The notes under the pieces: generated by a model
Databases searched by the model: none
Told to the model about the DNA's origin: nothing
Seen by the model: only the letters and a program-made list of their open reading frames with translations
Shown here: positions 9,700 to 19,400 of the stretch, piece after piece
Position numbering within the stretch: the first letter of the stretch is position 1
Layout: each line of letters starts with the position of its first letter
Assembly: GCF_900111765.1 (NCBI RefSeq)
Contig: NZ_FOIB01000001.1
Coordinates: 1,302,001-1,366,000 of the forward strand
From: Myxococcus fulvus
GTDB taxonomy: Bacteria; Myxococcota; Myxococcia; Myxococcales; Myxococcaceae
Length of the DNA: 64,000 bases
Reading direction: 5' to 3'
Made by a program: the position numbers and the translations under genes

Positions 9700-10506
9700 T
9701 CAGGGCGTCGGAGAGGCGCTCTTCGGGGTGCCGGTCTCCGGCGGCCGGTCGATTTCCTCGGCCGGGAAGTTGGCGGCGGCCTCCAGGTAGCGCGGGGGCT
9801 GGATGCGGCGACGGTCGCGCTTGTTGAGCCCTTCGGGCTCCACGTAGGTCGGCTCCGCGCCGGCGCGCTGCTCCACGAGGGAGCCGTCGCAGAAGTGCCA
9901 CCGGAAGGTGCCGTCCAGCGCGGCGCGCGCGTAGAACACCGTGGCCTCGCCAATCTTCGGGTCGGCGGTGCACCACGTGCCGCGCGCGGTGGCCTCGCGC
10001 TGGGGCGACTCCTCCTTCCACGTGTCCTGCGCCTGGCGCAGCGACACGGCGGCGAGCACCGAGTCCGCGCTGGACAGCCGCTCGCGCGCCTCCTTCACCA
10101 GCTCACCGCCCCGGCGCGAAATCTCCGGGAAGGCGCCCTTGTCCTTGAACCCGCAGCGCGACAGGCCCCGCAGGTTGTTCTCGTGGACCGCCAGCACCGG
10201 AGGCAGCGTCTGCTGGGCCTCCTTCAGGAGCTCCACCTGCTGCGCGTGGTCCGGGGACGCGGGCGTGTCGAGCTTGTCCGTGCCGTTGACGAAGCGCGCC
10301 AGCACGCCGTTGATGGCCGTCAGCTCGTCCGACAACCAGCGCTGCTCCGCGTCGCAGGGGTTGGCCTTCGCACCACCGTAGTCTCGGTAGTCGGCTCGGG
10401 AGATGCCCAAGCTGTAGTGCAGGACCGGAGGGGCGGGCCGGGACGCGCACGCCGACAGCGACGCGCCCAGGGCCGCGAGCAGGACTCGGCGACCAGTGAC
10501 CTTCAT
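9700..10506 (-). CDS. Lipoprotein of unknown function
   Basis: A 268-residue predicted lipoprotein: MKVTGRRVLLAALGASLSACAS gives lipobox LSAC with Cys20. The ATG at 10506 is preferred to one 42 nt upstream because it starts the signal peptide directly. The mature protein is helical and charged, with RADYRDYGGAKANPCDAEQRW near the start and a Pro-rich C-terminus. I do not recognise the family. It is flanked on both sides by other exported-protein genes on the same strand. Confidence 0.66.
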   Translation of the reverse strand: MKVTGRRVLLAALGASLSACASRPAPPVLHYSLGISRADYRDYGGAKANPCDAEQRWLSDELTAINGVLARFVNGTDKLDTPASPDHAQQVELLKEAQQTLPPVLAVHENNLRGLSRCGFKDKGAFPEISRRGGELVKEARERLSSADSVLAAVSLRQAQDTWKEESPQREATARGTWCTADPKIGEATVFYARAALDGTFRWHFCDGSLVEQRAGAEPTYVEPEGLNKRDRRRIQPPRYLEAAANFPAEEIDRPPETGTPKSASPTP

Positions 10507-10569
10507 GACGCCCCAGTCTGCCACCTGGTTTGCGTGCGAACAAACCACGCGGCGGGCCAGGGCGCCGTT

Positions 10570-10586
10570 TCACACTAGGAGTGTGA
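10570..10586 (-). terminator. Hairpin after the small lipoprotein gene
   Basis: TCACACT-AGG-AGTGTGA is a perfect 7-bp stem with a 3-nt loop, 8 nt beyond the stop codon of the gene ending at 10595. There is no U-tract, so intrinsic termination is plausible but not certain. Confidence 0.45.
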
Positions 10587-10594
10587 GGGAGTGA

Positions 10595-10879
10595 CTAGAG
10601 CGGGCACACGATGGGCCCGCGGCTGCCACAGATGTTGCGGGGGATGAAGTAGTGGCCGAGCTCGTCGCTCCAGTACGCGTACATCTGGAGGCCGCTGTTG
10701 CAGCGCACCGTGGGCGTCATGACGATGCAGTGGAACTCCTCGTTGTACTCCAGGGCGGCCTCCGTCTGGGCCAGCTCGGGGGCGGCCGCCTCGGCCTGTC
10801 CGTCCGTGGCCTCGGTGCCGCCACAGCCCGCCAACAGCGCGAAAGCCAACCACAGCCCCTTCATGTTCCAGCTCCGCAT
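10595..10879 (-). CDS. Small lipoprotein (94 residues)
   Basis: The signal peptide (MRSWNMKGLWLAFALLAGCGG) has lipobox LAGC with Cys19. The mature part has an acidic Ala-rich stretch, then EEFHCIVMTPTVRCNSGLQMYAYWSD and a final CGSRGPIVCPL; its four cysteines probably pair. The ATG at 10879 is chosen because GGAGG lies 5 nt upstream; an internal Met 15 nt later is the alternative. Function is unknown. The gene is divergent from the zinc protease, and the 196 bp between them contain a locally AT-richer patch (about 10915-10960) where promoters would lie. Confidence 0.66.
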   Translation of the reverse strand: MRSWNMKGLWLAFALLAGCGGTEATDGQAEAAAPELAQTEAALEYNEEFHCIVMTPTVRCNSGLQMYAYWSDELGHYFIPRNICGSRGPIVCPL

Positions 10880-11075
10880 GGTGCCTCCAGGTGAGCGACC
10901 GCTCGGGTCGAACTGAGTAGCAAAAGCATCTGGGTTGCGCGGGTCGCATTTAAAGTTGAGGGCTGACTCGTGGCGGGCGGAGGAATCGTGTCCCCTCCCG
11001 GGAAGATGGTGCGGGCGCGTCGTTGACCTGTTCGTGGGCGCGCCTCCTCGCGCGACCCGGAATCGGAGACACGCG

Positions 11076-13346
11076 ATGCGCGGACGCAAGCGGTTCCCTC
11101 GGTGCTCGTGGGTGGGAGTGTTGTCGCTGGCCCTGATGTGGGGGACGGGCTGTGGCGAGGCTCCTCCCGACACTCCGGACGTGGCGCTGCCGGACGAGGT
11201 GCTGGAGGGGGCCTTCGTGGCGGTACCTCGGGAGGTGGGGGCCGCCGAGCGGCAGCAGGTGGAGCAGAAGCTGCGAGGCGTGGTGGAGGACTCGGGACGC
11301 GGCTTCTATCTGGCCATCCGTCGGGACCAGCTGGCGTCGAAGTGGTTCCTGTCCGCGTACATCCAGCAGTACCACCCGGGTGGCGCCGCCTACTTCGCGG
11401 CCAGCTCGCTGGGCACGCGCGTGGTGAGCTTCAAGGAGCAGAACGGCAAGCTGTTCGTCCTGGACGTGGATGACCGCAAGGTCTTGAGCGACATCTTCGA
11501 CCCGCAGGTGCTGGTGGAGGCGTACCCCATCGTGGAGGACCACGCGCCGTTCCACCGGCGGCGGGGCGCGGAGCAGTACGTGCTCATCGACCCGGCGGCG
11601 GGGCTCAACCGCTTCGGGGTGATGGGGGACTTGAACGCGGTGCTGATGCGCGCGCAGTTCCAGGTGGAGCTGAGCCTGGCTCAGAAGCTGCGGCCCATCG
11701 CGGACGGCGTCACCTTCGAGCAGGTCTTCACCGGCTACTCGAACCTGCCGGACGAGATGTCGCAGCTGTATCTGGAAGAGAACCCCTTCCGCACGTCGGG
11801 CACGCTGAGCATCGCGCTGCGCCGCTACCAGGAGAGCCCGGGCTATGTGCCCACGCCCTCGCCCGCGCGGGAGCACTACTTCCTGAGCGAGCCGAAGCTG
11901 ATACCGAACTCGGGAGGCGCCACCGAGCGCGTGGCCGCGAAGTGGGCCATCCAGCCGGGCATGACGCCCATCCGCTGGCGCATCACCCCCAGCCTCCTCA
12001 CGGTGCAGGCGGACCCGCGCTTCCAGGACTACGATTTGGTGGGCGCGGTGAAGCGGGGCATCGAGGGGTGGAACGCGGCCTTCGGCTTCCCGGTGCTCCA
12101 GGCGGTGATGGGGGACAGCTCGAGCGACTTCGGTCGCGATGACGAGAACCACCTCATCGTCGACCCGGACCGCGCGGCGTCGTTCGCCTTCGCCGACTGG
12201 CGGACCAATCCGAACACCGGCGAGATTCGCGGCGCCAGCATCTACCTGGGCAGCAACTGGCTGGAGGTGGCGCACCAGACCTTCTCAGGGGACGTGGGCG
12301 CGCTGGTGGCCTTCGAGCGGCCCGCCTCGTCGCTGCGGATGTCCTGGGCCGGCATGGGGGGCGAGACGCGGTGTGACTTCCACGCGGAGGCGCTGCTCGA
12401 GCAGGGCGCGGAGGCCGAGGGGCTCTTCGTCGAGCCCGGCTCACCGCTGACCAAGAAGCAGAAGGTGGAGGCGTACCTCACGTACCTGGTGCTGCACGAG
12501 GTGGGGCACACGCTGGGGCTGCGGCACAACTTCGCGGGCTCGCGGGTGTACGACGGCGGCGCGACGGGGGCGCGCTCCAGCTCGGTGATGGAGTACCTGG
12601 ACCCTCGGGACGCCGTGTATGGCGACACGCCGGGGGCCTATGACGTGCAGGCGGTGCGCTACCTCTACGGCCTGTCCCCGGACCTGCCCACGCAGCCGTA
12701 CTGCACGGACGTGGACGCGCGCGTCGAACCGTACTGCAACCGGTATGACCGCACCGACGAGCCGCTGACGAAGTTCTACGTGCCCGCGATGAACGTGGCG
12801 ATGAACACCCTGCTGAATGTCTCGCACCCCCTCCTGTATGCGTCGCTGGCGGGCCGGTTCAACGCGACGGCCAACCCCGTGCTCCAGTTCGTGCGCGCGG
12901 GCAGCCCGGCGGTGCAGACACAGGCGTATCAGCTCGCGATGCAGCAGGTTCGGCCGCCGCTGGTCATTCCTCCTGGGGCACCCGCTCACTACGCGTCGCG
13001 CGCGGATGACCTGGCGCGCAGGCTCCTGGCGCGGCTGTACCTGGACCCGGCGGCGCAGCGAGGCCCCTTCAGCGCCAACCCGCCCGACGCTCCCGCGCTG
13101 ACGTCGCTGGTGCTGGCGGACGTGCAGGGCATCCTGCTCAACTCGGATGGGGTGCGAGGCTACGCCGCGCGGCGCGCCATGGTGGACATCCTGAAGCTGC
13201 ACCAGACGCTGGCCGCGTACTCCATCCTGATGTCCGCGCGTGACTCGCTCACCGCCGCGCTGCCCACGCTGAGCGCCGATGAGAGGCTGCAGACGACGGA
13301 CCTGATTGCCCGCATCACCGCCGCGCTGTCCCCGTACTACCGCTGA
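11076..13346 (+). CDS. Zinc-dependent metalloprotease lipoprotein (DUF5117/DUF4953 type)
   Basis: A 756-residue predicted lipoprotein: signal peptide ending GTGC (lipobox, Cys25 region), then a long N-terminal domain and a metalloprotease domain. The zinc site HEVGHTLGLRHNF at residues 474-486 fits HExxHxxGxxH, with Glu475 as the base. A following SSVMEYLDPRD resembles the Met-turn. The arrangement fits the bacterial zinc-dependent metalloproteases with DUF5117 and DUF4953 regions (usually 750-900 residues). It would act on proteins outside the cytoplasm, tethered to a membrane; the substrate is unknown. GGAG lies 7 nt before the chosen ATG, 141 nt inside a longer open frame. No inhibitor gene is adjacent. 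Confidence 0.86.
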   Translation: MRGRKRFPRCSWVGVLSLALMWGTGCGEAPPDTPDVALPDEVLEGAFVAVPREVGAAERQQVEQKLRGVVEDSGRGFYLAIRRDQLASKWFLSAYIQQYHPGGAAYFAASSLGTRVVSFKEQNGKLFVLDVDDRKVLSDIFDPQVLVEAYPIVEDHAPFHRRRGAEQYVLIDPAAGLNRFGVMGDLNAVLMRAQFQVELSLAQKLRPIADGVTFEQVFTGYSNLPDEMSQLYLEENPFRTSGTLSIALRRYQESPGYVPTPSPAREHYFLSEPKLIPNSGGATERVAAKWAIQPGMTPIRWRITPSLLTVQADPRFQDYDLVGAVKRGIEGWNAAFGFPVLQAVMGDSSSDFGRDDENHLIVDPDRAASFAFADWRTNPNTGEIRGASIYLGSNWLEVAHQTFSGDVGALVAFERPASSLRMSWAGMGGETRCDFHAEALLEQGAEAEGLFVEPGSPLTKKQKVEAYLTYLVLHEVGHTLGLRHNFAGSRVYDGGATGARSSSVMEYLDPRDAVYGDTPGAYDVQAVRYLYGLSPDLPTQPYCTDVDARVEPYCNRYDRTDEPLTKFYVPAMNVAMNTLLNVSHPLLYASLAGRFNATANPVLQFVRAGSPAVQTQAYQLAMQQVRPPLVIPPGAPAHYASRADDLARRLLARLYLDPAAQRGPFSANPPDAPALTSLVLADVQGILLNSDGVRGYAARRAMVDILKLHQTLAAYSILMSARDSLTAALPTLSADERLQTTDLIARITAALSPYYR

Positions 13347-13416
13347 ATGCCTCGCGCGAGTTGGTGCACCCGGGATGCAGGTGCAATCCAGGGGATGCCG
13401 TGCCTACGCTCGCGGC

Positions 13417-14241
13417 ATGTCCTCGTTGCTCGTGGTGCTCGCCGCTGCACTCCTGGCCGCATCCCCTGTCGCGAAGAGGGATGAGTGCGAGGGGAAGGTC
13501 CGGGTCCACCGGGCCTGGGTGTTCCGGGGCGGGGCCACGGTGGAGCCCCCGCCGTCCGCGGAGCTGGTGGCCATCGACTTCTCGCACCGGGACGCGGAGC
13601 CCGTCCGAATCCAGCTCCAGGATGGAGCGGGGAGGCCGCCCGCGTCCGACTTCCAGTGGGTGTTGCTGGATGACCAGGGCGCGCCGGTGGACCGCTACTT
13701 CGAGTCGCTCGGCGCCGCGGCGAAGCCTCGACGACTGGCGCTCATCACCGCGGTGCCCAAGGGCACCCGCGCGCTGAAGCTGGCGTTCCAGGGCGTGTGC
13801 GTCGTGGACCTCACGGTCCAGGCCCGAGGGCCCGAGTGGCCGCCGCTGCCCCAGGTGGAGTTGCGCTCCTGGACGCGTCAGGGCCCCGCCGCCACCGCGC
13901 TCGTCGCCGTCCGCTGGTTGCTGGACGGAGAGCTGCCCACGGGCTTCGCGCTTCAGGGAAACAAGCTGCGGCGGCCCATCGCCGCCATCGCCGTGGACGC
14001 GAAGGGACAGCGCCTGTCGCGAGGCACGCTCCAACAGCGGCACTTCCTGGTGCGCTACTGGCTGGACGCTGACTCGCCGGAGCTGCTTGAGTCCCACTCC
14101 GGCCCGCTGCGACTGCCTCCGCTCGTGGAGGCGCCGCTGCCCGCGCCCCTGTCGAAGGCGCTCACGCGGGTGGAGGCGCTGGGGCTCGACTCGGACGACC
14201 CCTACGAGGCGAGGCGCTTCGGACTGTCGCCCCGGCCCTGA
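13417..14241 (+). CDS. Exported protein of unknown function
   Basis: A 274-residue protein that starts with a signal peptide (MSSLLVVLAAALLAASPVA). The mature part is beta-rich, with ELVAIDFSHRDAEPVRIQL and ALKLAFQGVCVVDLTVQ, and only two cysteines. It ends DDPYEARRFGLSPRP. I recognise no family. The ATG at 13417 directly starts the signal peptide, so the longer upstream frame is rejected. It follows the protease gene by 70 bp on the same strand, but no functional link can be shown. Confidence 0.62.
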   Translation: MSSLLVVLAAALLAASPVAKRDECEGKVRVHRAWVFRGGATVEPPPSAELVAIDFSHRDAEPVRIQLQDGAGRPPASDFQWVLLDDQGAPVDRYFESLGAAAKPRRLALITAVPKGTRALKLAFQGVCVVDLTVQARGPEWPPLPQVELRSWTRQGPAATALVAVRWLLDGELPTGFALQGNKLRRPIAAIAVDAKGQRLSRGTLQQRHFLVRYWLDADSPELLESHSGPLRLPPLVEAPLPAPLSKALTRVEALGLDSDDPYEARRFGLSPRP

Positions 14242-14249
14242 ATGACGGA

Positions 14250-14268
14250 GTAGCGGCGCGCGCGCTAC
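14250..14268. terminator. Small hairpin between convergent genes
   Basis: GTAGCG-(7 nt GCGCGCG loop)-CGCTAC forms a 6-bp perfect stem. It lies 9 nt after one gene and 24 nt from the stop of the convergent biotin carrier gene. It may end transcription from both sides; no U-tract is present. Confidence 0.35.
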
Positions 14269-14291
14269 GGGGCACGCGCCGCCACGTGCGA

Positions 14292-14801
14292 CTACTCGAC
14301 GACGACGAGCTTCGCGTTGTTCTCCACGGTGGTGCCTTCCTTGGCGAACAGCTCGGTCACCTTGCCCGCCTTGGGGCTCTTGAGCTCGTTCTCCATCTTC
14401 ATGGCCTCCACCACCACCAGGCCCTGGCCCTCCTTCACCTCGTCGCCCACCTTCACCAGCACCTTCACCACCTTGCCCGGCATGGGCGCGGTGACGAGCT
14501 GCTTGCCCTCCACGGAGAAGCCCGCCGTGCCCGCGCGCAGCCGCAGCCGACGCTCGTCCGCGACGTCGAAGCGGCTCACCTGGCCGCGCAACATCACGCC
14601 CACCTCGTCGCCGTTCTCCTCGAACTCGACGCTGTAGGACTGGCCGTCCACCAACATGCTCATGGTGCCGTGCTCGAGCGCGAGCGCGTCCACCTGGTAC
14701 GTGACGCCGTTGACGGTGAGCTTGTAGCGCTCGCCACCCAGCGCCTCCAGGTCCACCGGCACCGCTTCCTTCTGTCCCTGCTGCTTCGTGAAATAGCGCA
14801 T
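14292..14801 (-). CDS. Biotin carboxyl carrier protein of an acyl-CoA carboxylase
   Basis: A 169-residue biotinyl carrier. The C-terminal lipoyl/biotinyl domain (about residues 98-169) has VEAMKMEN with the biotin-accepting Lys135, preceded by TAPMPGKVVKVLVKVGDEV. The N-terminal half resembles the region that follows biotin carboxylase in propionyl- or acetyl-CoA carboxylase alpha chains, so this looks like the alpha chain's tail as a separate gene. It carries CO2 on biotin from the biotin carboxylase, whose gene ends 27 bp upstream, to the carboxyltransferase. The operon order is carboxylase then carrier. The likely partner carboxyltransferase gene is at 22428-23990. Confidence 0.92.
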   Translation of the reverse strand: MRYFTKQQGQKEAVPVDLEALGGERYKLTVNGVTYQVDALALEHGTMSMLVDGQSYSVEFEENGDEVGVMLRGQVSRFDVADERRLRLRAGTAGFSVEGKQLVTAPMPGKVVKVLVKVGDEVKEGQGLVVVEAMKMENELKSPKAGKVTELFAKEGTTVENNAKLVVVE

Positions 14802-14828
14802 GGAAGTCTCGTGAGCCTCAGGGTGGGG

Positions 14829-16349
14829 TTAGCGGCGACGCGAGCGCAGCGCCTGGCGCCACGCGCTGACCTGGCCCGTGTCGGAGCTGCTCGCGGCCTT
14901 GGCGCCGGGGAGCGTCTTGGCGCGCTTGGCGTCGCGCTGATGCGCGAAGACGACGCTGGCCAGGAGCGCCATCTCGCTGAGCTTCGGGTCCTCCACGCCC
15001 TGCAGCGTGGTGTGCTCGCGGCCGAGGAAGCCCGTGTCGTAGTCGCCCTCGACGAACTCCGGGTGCGCCAGAATCGCCCGCAGGTAGCGGATGTTGGTGG
15101 TGATGCCCTTCACCACGTACTCGGACAGCGCGCGCTGCGCCCGGGCGATGGCCTCGCGCCGCGTGGGAGCCCACACGGACAGCTTGGAGATCATCGGGTC
15201 GTAGACGTTGGGCACCGTGTACCCGGGGAACACGCCCGAGTCGTCGCGCACGTTGGGACCGCCCGGCACGCGCAGGTACGTAATCTTGCCCGGGCTGGGC
15301 ATGAAGTTGCGCGACGGGTCCTCCGCGTACACGCGGACCTCGATGGAGTGGCCCTGCGGCTCGGGCGCCTGGAGCAGGGGCAGCTTCTCCCCCTCGGCGA
15401 CCTTGATCTGCAGCGCGACCAGGTCCAGCCCCGTCACCCACTCCGTCACCGGGTGCTCCACCTGGAGGCGCGTGTTCATCTCCAGGAAGTAGAAGTTGCG
15501 GTGCACGTCGACCAGGAACTCCACCGTGCCCGCGCCCACGTAGTTGACGGCCTTGGCCGCCTTCACCGCGACCTCGCCCATCTTCGAGCGCAGCTCCGGC
15601 GTGAGGATGGGGCTGGGCGTCTCCTCCACCACCTTCTGGTGACGGCGCTGCGCCGAGCACTCGCGCTCGTTCAGGTGGATGACGTTGCCGTGCGTGTCGG
15701 CGAACACCTGGATTTCGACGTGGTGTGGCTTCTCGAGATACTTCTCGATGTAGACGGCGTCGTTGCCGAAGGCGTTGAGCGCCTCGCTCTTGGCGGAGCG
15801 CCACGCGGACTCGAAGTCACCGAGCCCCTCGACGCGGCGCATGCCCTTGCCGCCGCCGCCGCCCGCGGCCTTGAGCATGATGGGGAAGCCGATCTTCTGC
15901 GCGTACTCGCGCGCCTCGGCCTCGGTGGCGATGGGCTCGGTGGTGCCGGGGACCACGGGCACGCCGGCCTTGATCATGTTCGCGCGGGCGCGGGTCTTCT
16001 CACCCATGGCGTCCATGGCGGAGGCCGGCGGACCGATGAAGGTGATGCCGGCGGCCTCGCAGGCGCGCACGAACGAGGCGTTCTCGGAGAGGAAGCCATA
16101 GCCGGGGTGGATGGCGTCCGCGCCGGCGGCCTTGGCGGCGTCGAGGATGCGCTGCTGGACCAGGTAGCTCTCCCGGGAGGGCGGAGGGCCGACGAAGATG
16201 GCCTGGTCCGCGGTGCGGACATGCAGGGCGGCGCGGTCCGCCTCCGAGTACACCGCCACGGTGGCGATGCCGAGCTCCTTGCAGGTGCGCATCACCCGGA
16301 TGGCGATCTCGCCGCGATTGGCGACGAGCACTTTGCGGATCTTGGGCAT
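14829..16349 (-). CDS. accC: Biotin carboxylase subunit of acetyl/propionyl-CoA carboxylase
   Basis: A 506-residue ATP-grasp enzyme that carboxylates biotin on its carrier using ATP and bicarbonate. The N-terminal Rossmann part (KVLVANRGEIAIRV) is at residues 6-19, the Gly-rich ATP loop AAGGGGGKGM at 161-170, and CSAQRRHQKVVEE and EMNTRLQVEHPVTE follow with the catalytic residues. It is about 55 residues longer than E. coli AccC; the C-terminal extension from about 450 ends in a basic SAWRQALRSRRR. The ATG at 16349 gives the standard MPKIRKVLVANRGE start although a ribosome binding site is weak. Together with the carrier gene downstream it forms the alpha component; substrate choice depends on the carboxyltransferase. 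Confidence 0.93.
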   Translation of the reverse strand: MPKIRKVLVANRGEIAIRVMRTCKELGIATVAVYSEADRAALHVRTADQAIFVGPPPSRESYLVQQRILDAAKAAGADAIHPGYGFLSENASFVRACEAAGITFIGPPASAMDAMGEKTRARANMIKAGVPVVPGTTEPIATEAEAREYAQKIGFPIMLKAAGGGGGKGMRRVEGLGDFESAWRSAKSEALNAFGNDAVYIEKYLEKPHHVEIQVFADTHGNVIHLNERECSAQRRHQKVVEETPSPILTPELRSKMGEVAVKAAKAVNYVGAGTVEFLVDVHRNFYFLEMNTRLQVEHPVTEWVTGLDLVALQIKVAEGEKLPLLQAPEPQGHSIEVRVYAEDPSRNFMPSPGKITYLRVPGGPNVRDDSGVFPGYTVPNVYDPMISKLSVWAPTRREAIARAQRALSEYVVKGITTNIRYLRAILAHPEFVEGDYDTGFLGREHTTLQGVEDPKLSEMALLASVVFAHQRDAKRAKTLPGAKAASSSDTGQVSAWRQALRSRRR

Positions 16350-16482
16350 GGGCGCCCGTCTACCACGGGCCGACTCGTTTTGCCTGGGTTGGATGGGCCC
16401 CGTTATTGGCGGGAAGCGCGTCACGTCGGCACTCGGCTATGCTGACCCCAGGGGCCGTCCACGGTTCGGGCGGGGTTTCCAA

Positions 16483-19400
16483 GTGCCATCCATCTCCATC
16501 GTTTCGTCTCGGCTCTCCGCGCTGGGGGGCGGGGTCCTGCTCGCCGTCTGGCTGGGCATGACCGGCTGCCGTCCGTCGGACCCACCCCCTTCGTCACCCG
16601 AGGTGTCGCGGGGACCCAGCGCCTCCGTGTCTGTGCCCCTGGATGTGCAGGGCGTGGTGCGCCGGGCGGAGCGCGCGTTCCGTGTCGCGCGGGAGGGCGG
16701 CTTCACGGGAGACCAGGGCACCTATGCGCTCCGGGTGGACCCGGGGGGCACTGCGCGGCTGTCCCCCCGTCACCTGGAGGTGGTGGAGGGTGGGGCGGCC
16801 AAGACACGCTCGAAGCCCGTCACGGGCGCGCCGCTGTCGGTGCGCACGGTGGCGGTGTCGCGTGGTGGACGCTCGCTGCTGGGGGCGCTGGAGGTGTCCG
16901 TCCGGGAGGATGGCGCGCTGTCGCTCTCGCGTGGGGCGGTGGTGGAGGTGCTGGAGAACGACGACGGAGGCATGGAGCAGCGGTGGGAGTGGGCGCGGGC
17001 GCCCGAGGGGGAAGGTGACCTCGAGGTGCGCGTGGCGGTGGAGGGGCTGGCGTACGCGGGGCGGACGGAGCACGGCCATCACTTCGTGGACCCGGTGACG
17101 AAGCTGGGCGCGCGCTATGGCCTGGCGACGTGGGTGGACGCGGCCGGGCGGAGGACGGCGGTCGAGACCGTGCGCGACGGCGAGGTGCTGGTGATGCGCG
17201 TGCCGACGCGGGTGCTGGAGGACTCGAGCTGGCCGGCGATGCTGGACCCGCTGGTGTCGCCGGAAATCGAGGTGGACGTGCCGGTGCCGGTACCCAACGC
17301 GCTGTCGAACACGCGCGCGGCGGTGGCCTTCGGTGGCGGGCGCTACCTGGTGGCCTGGGAGAATCGAATCTTCACCCAGGACGAGCTGTTCTTCGCGCGT
17401 GTGGATGCCGCCGATGGGCGGGTGCTGGACGTGGGCAGCCTGGTGCTGGCGGCGGGCACGGGGGACCAGCGGAGTGTCGCCGTCGCGTCCAACGGGCAGG
17501 ACTTCCTGCTGGCGTGGGAGGACGCGCAGGTCCACCCGACGACGGGGCCCTACTCGGACCTGAAGGGCGCGCGCGTGAGGGGCTCGGATGGCCGGGTGCT
17601 CGATGGCGCCTGGCTGAACCTCTCGGTGGCCGCGGGGGATGAGCGCAGGCCGGCCATCGCCTCGGACGGCACGGACTACCTGGTGGTCTGGGAGGATGAG
17701 CGGCGCTCGAACAACACCTATGACGTGTACGGCACGCGGGTGAGGGCCTCGGATGGCGCCATCCTGGACGTGGGCGGACGCATGCTCGCGGGGGGCTCGG
17801 GCTCCACGAATCACTGGTTGCCCCAGGTGGGGTACGCGCGAGGGAACTACCTGCTCACCTTCACCAACGGGCGGCTGTGGGGCATGCGGTTGCGCGCCTC
17901 GGACCTGGGCTCGCTGGATGGGGGCGGGTTCGTCATCTCCTCGCTCGCCGGCATCCAGGCCAGCGGGAAGGTCGCCTTCGATGGGAACCTGTTCCTGGTG
18001 GTCTGGTCGGACTTCCGCAATGGCTCCAGCAATCCGGATGTCTTCGGCGCCCGGGTGACGTTGGACGGCGCGGTCCTGGACCCGAGTGGACTGGGCATCT
18101 CCACGGCGGCGCAGCGGCAGGAGGCCGCGAGCGTCGCGTCGAACGGGAACGGCTTCCTGGTGGCCTGGCAGCACACCGTGGCGACCAACGTGACGGACCT
18201 CCACGCCGCGACGGTGGGGAGCAACGGCACGGTGGGCAGCTCGTTCGCGTTGGGGGTGGCCGCGGCCTCAAGTGACCAGGAGCGGCAGCCCGCGCTGGCC
18301 TCGGATGGGACGCGCTATTTCGTCGCGTGGCACGAGGTGCGCTCCACGAGCCACATCCTGGTCTCCGGAGCGCGGGTGGAGGCGTCGGGGGCGATGTTGG
18401 ATTCGGAGCAGGTGCTCTCCGTGGACGTGAGCCGGGAGCTGGTGCCGGCGGTGGCGCACGCCTCGGGGACGTACCTGGTGGTGTGGCAGGACGACCGGGC
18501 TCGCGCGAAGGTCGCCGACATCCTCGCCGTGCGGGTGCGGGCCTCGGACGGGGTGGTGCTCGACGCGTCTCCGCTGCTCATCGCGACCACGGCGAGCCTG
18601 GAGGAGCTGCCGAGTGTCGCCTCCGATGGCCACCAGTTCCTGGTGGTGTTCCAGCGCCGCACGGAGGGCGTTTCGGGGAGCAGCGACATCTTCGGGGTGC
18701 GCGTGGGGGCGGACGGGGCGGTGCTCGACGCGACGCCGATTCCCATCTCCACGGCGGCGACGGACCAGACGACGCCGTCGGTGGGCTTCAGCGGTGGGTA
18801 CTACCTGGTCGCGTGGACGGATCTGCGGGTCAACCCGCAGCGCAGCGACGTCTTCGGCGCGCGGGTGCGAGCGTCGGATGGCGTGGTGATGGAACCGCAG
18901 GGCTTCGCGGTGTCCGGCCAGGCGCTGCAGGAGCGCCGGCCCGTGGTCGCCTCGGGGAACGGGCAGTTCTTCGTCGCCTGGGAAGACGAGCGCAACTTCC
19001 CGTACTCGGGGGACATCTTCGGCGCGCGCGTGAGGGCGTCGGATGGCGTCGTGCTCGACCCCCAGGGCATCGCGCTGGCCACGGAGACGTATGGCGAGAA
19101 GTCCCCCACGGTGGCCTTCGACGGGAACAACTACCTGGTGGCCTGGGAGGACCTGCGCGTCGTCCTGACGACGGTGCAGGGGCGCCGGGTGAGGGCGGCG
19201 GACGGCGTGGTCGTGGACCCCTCGGCGTTGTTGCTCGCCACGGAGGTCGTCTATCAGCGACAGCCGACGCTGGGGTTCGATGGGACGCGGTATCTGCTGA
19301 CGTGGCACCGCGGCTCGGTGAACTACAGCCAGCACGCGCTGCATGGGCGCAGGTTCTCGCCGCAGATGTCGCCGGTGGACCCGTCCTCGTTCCTCATCAC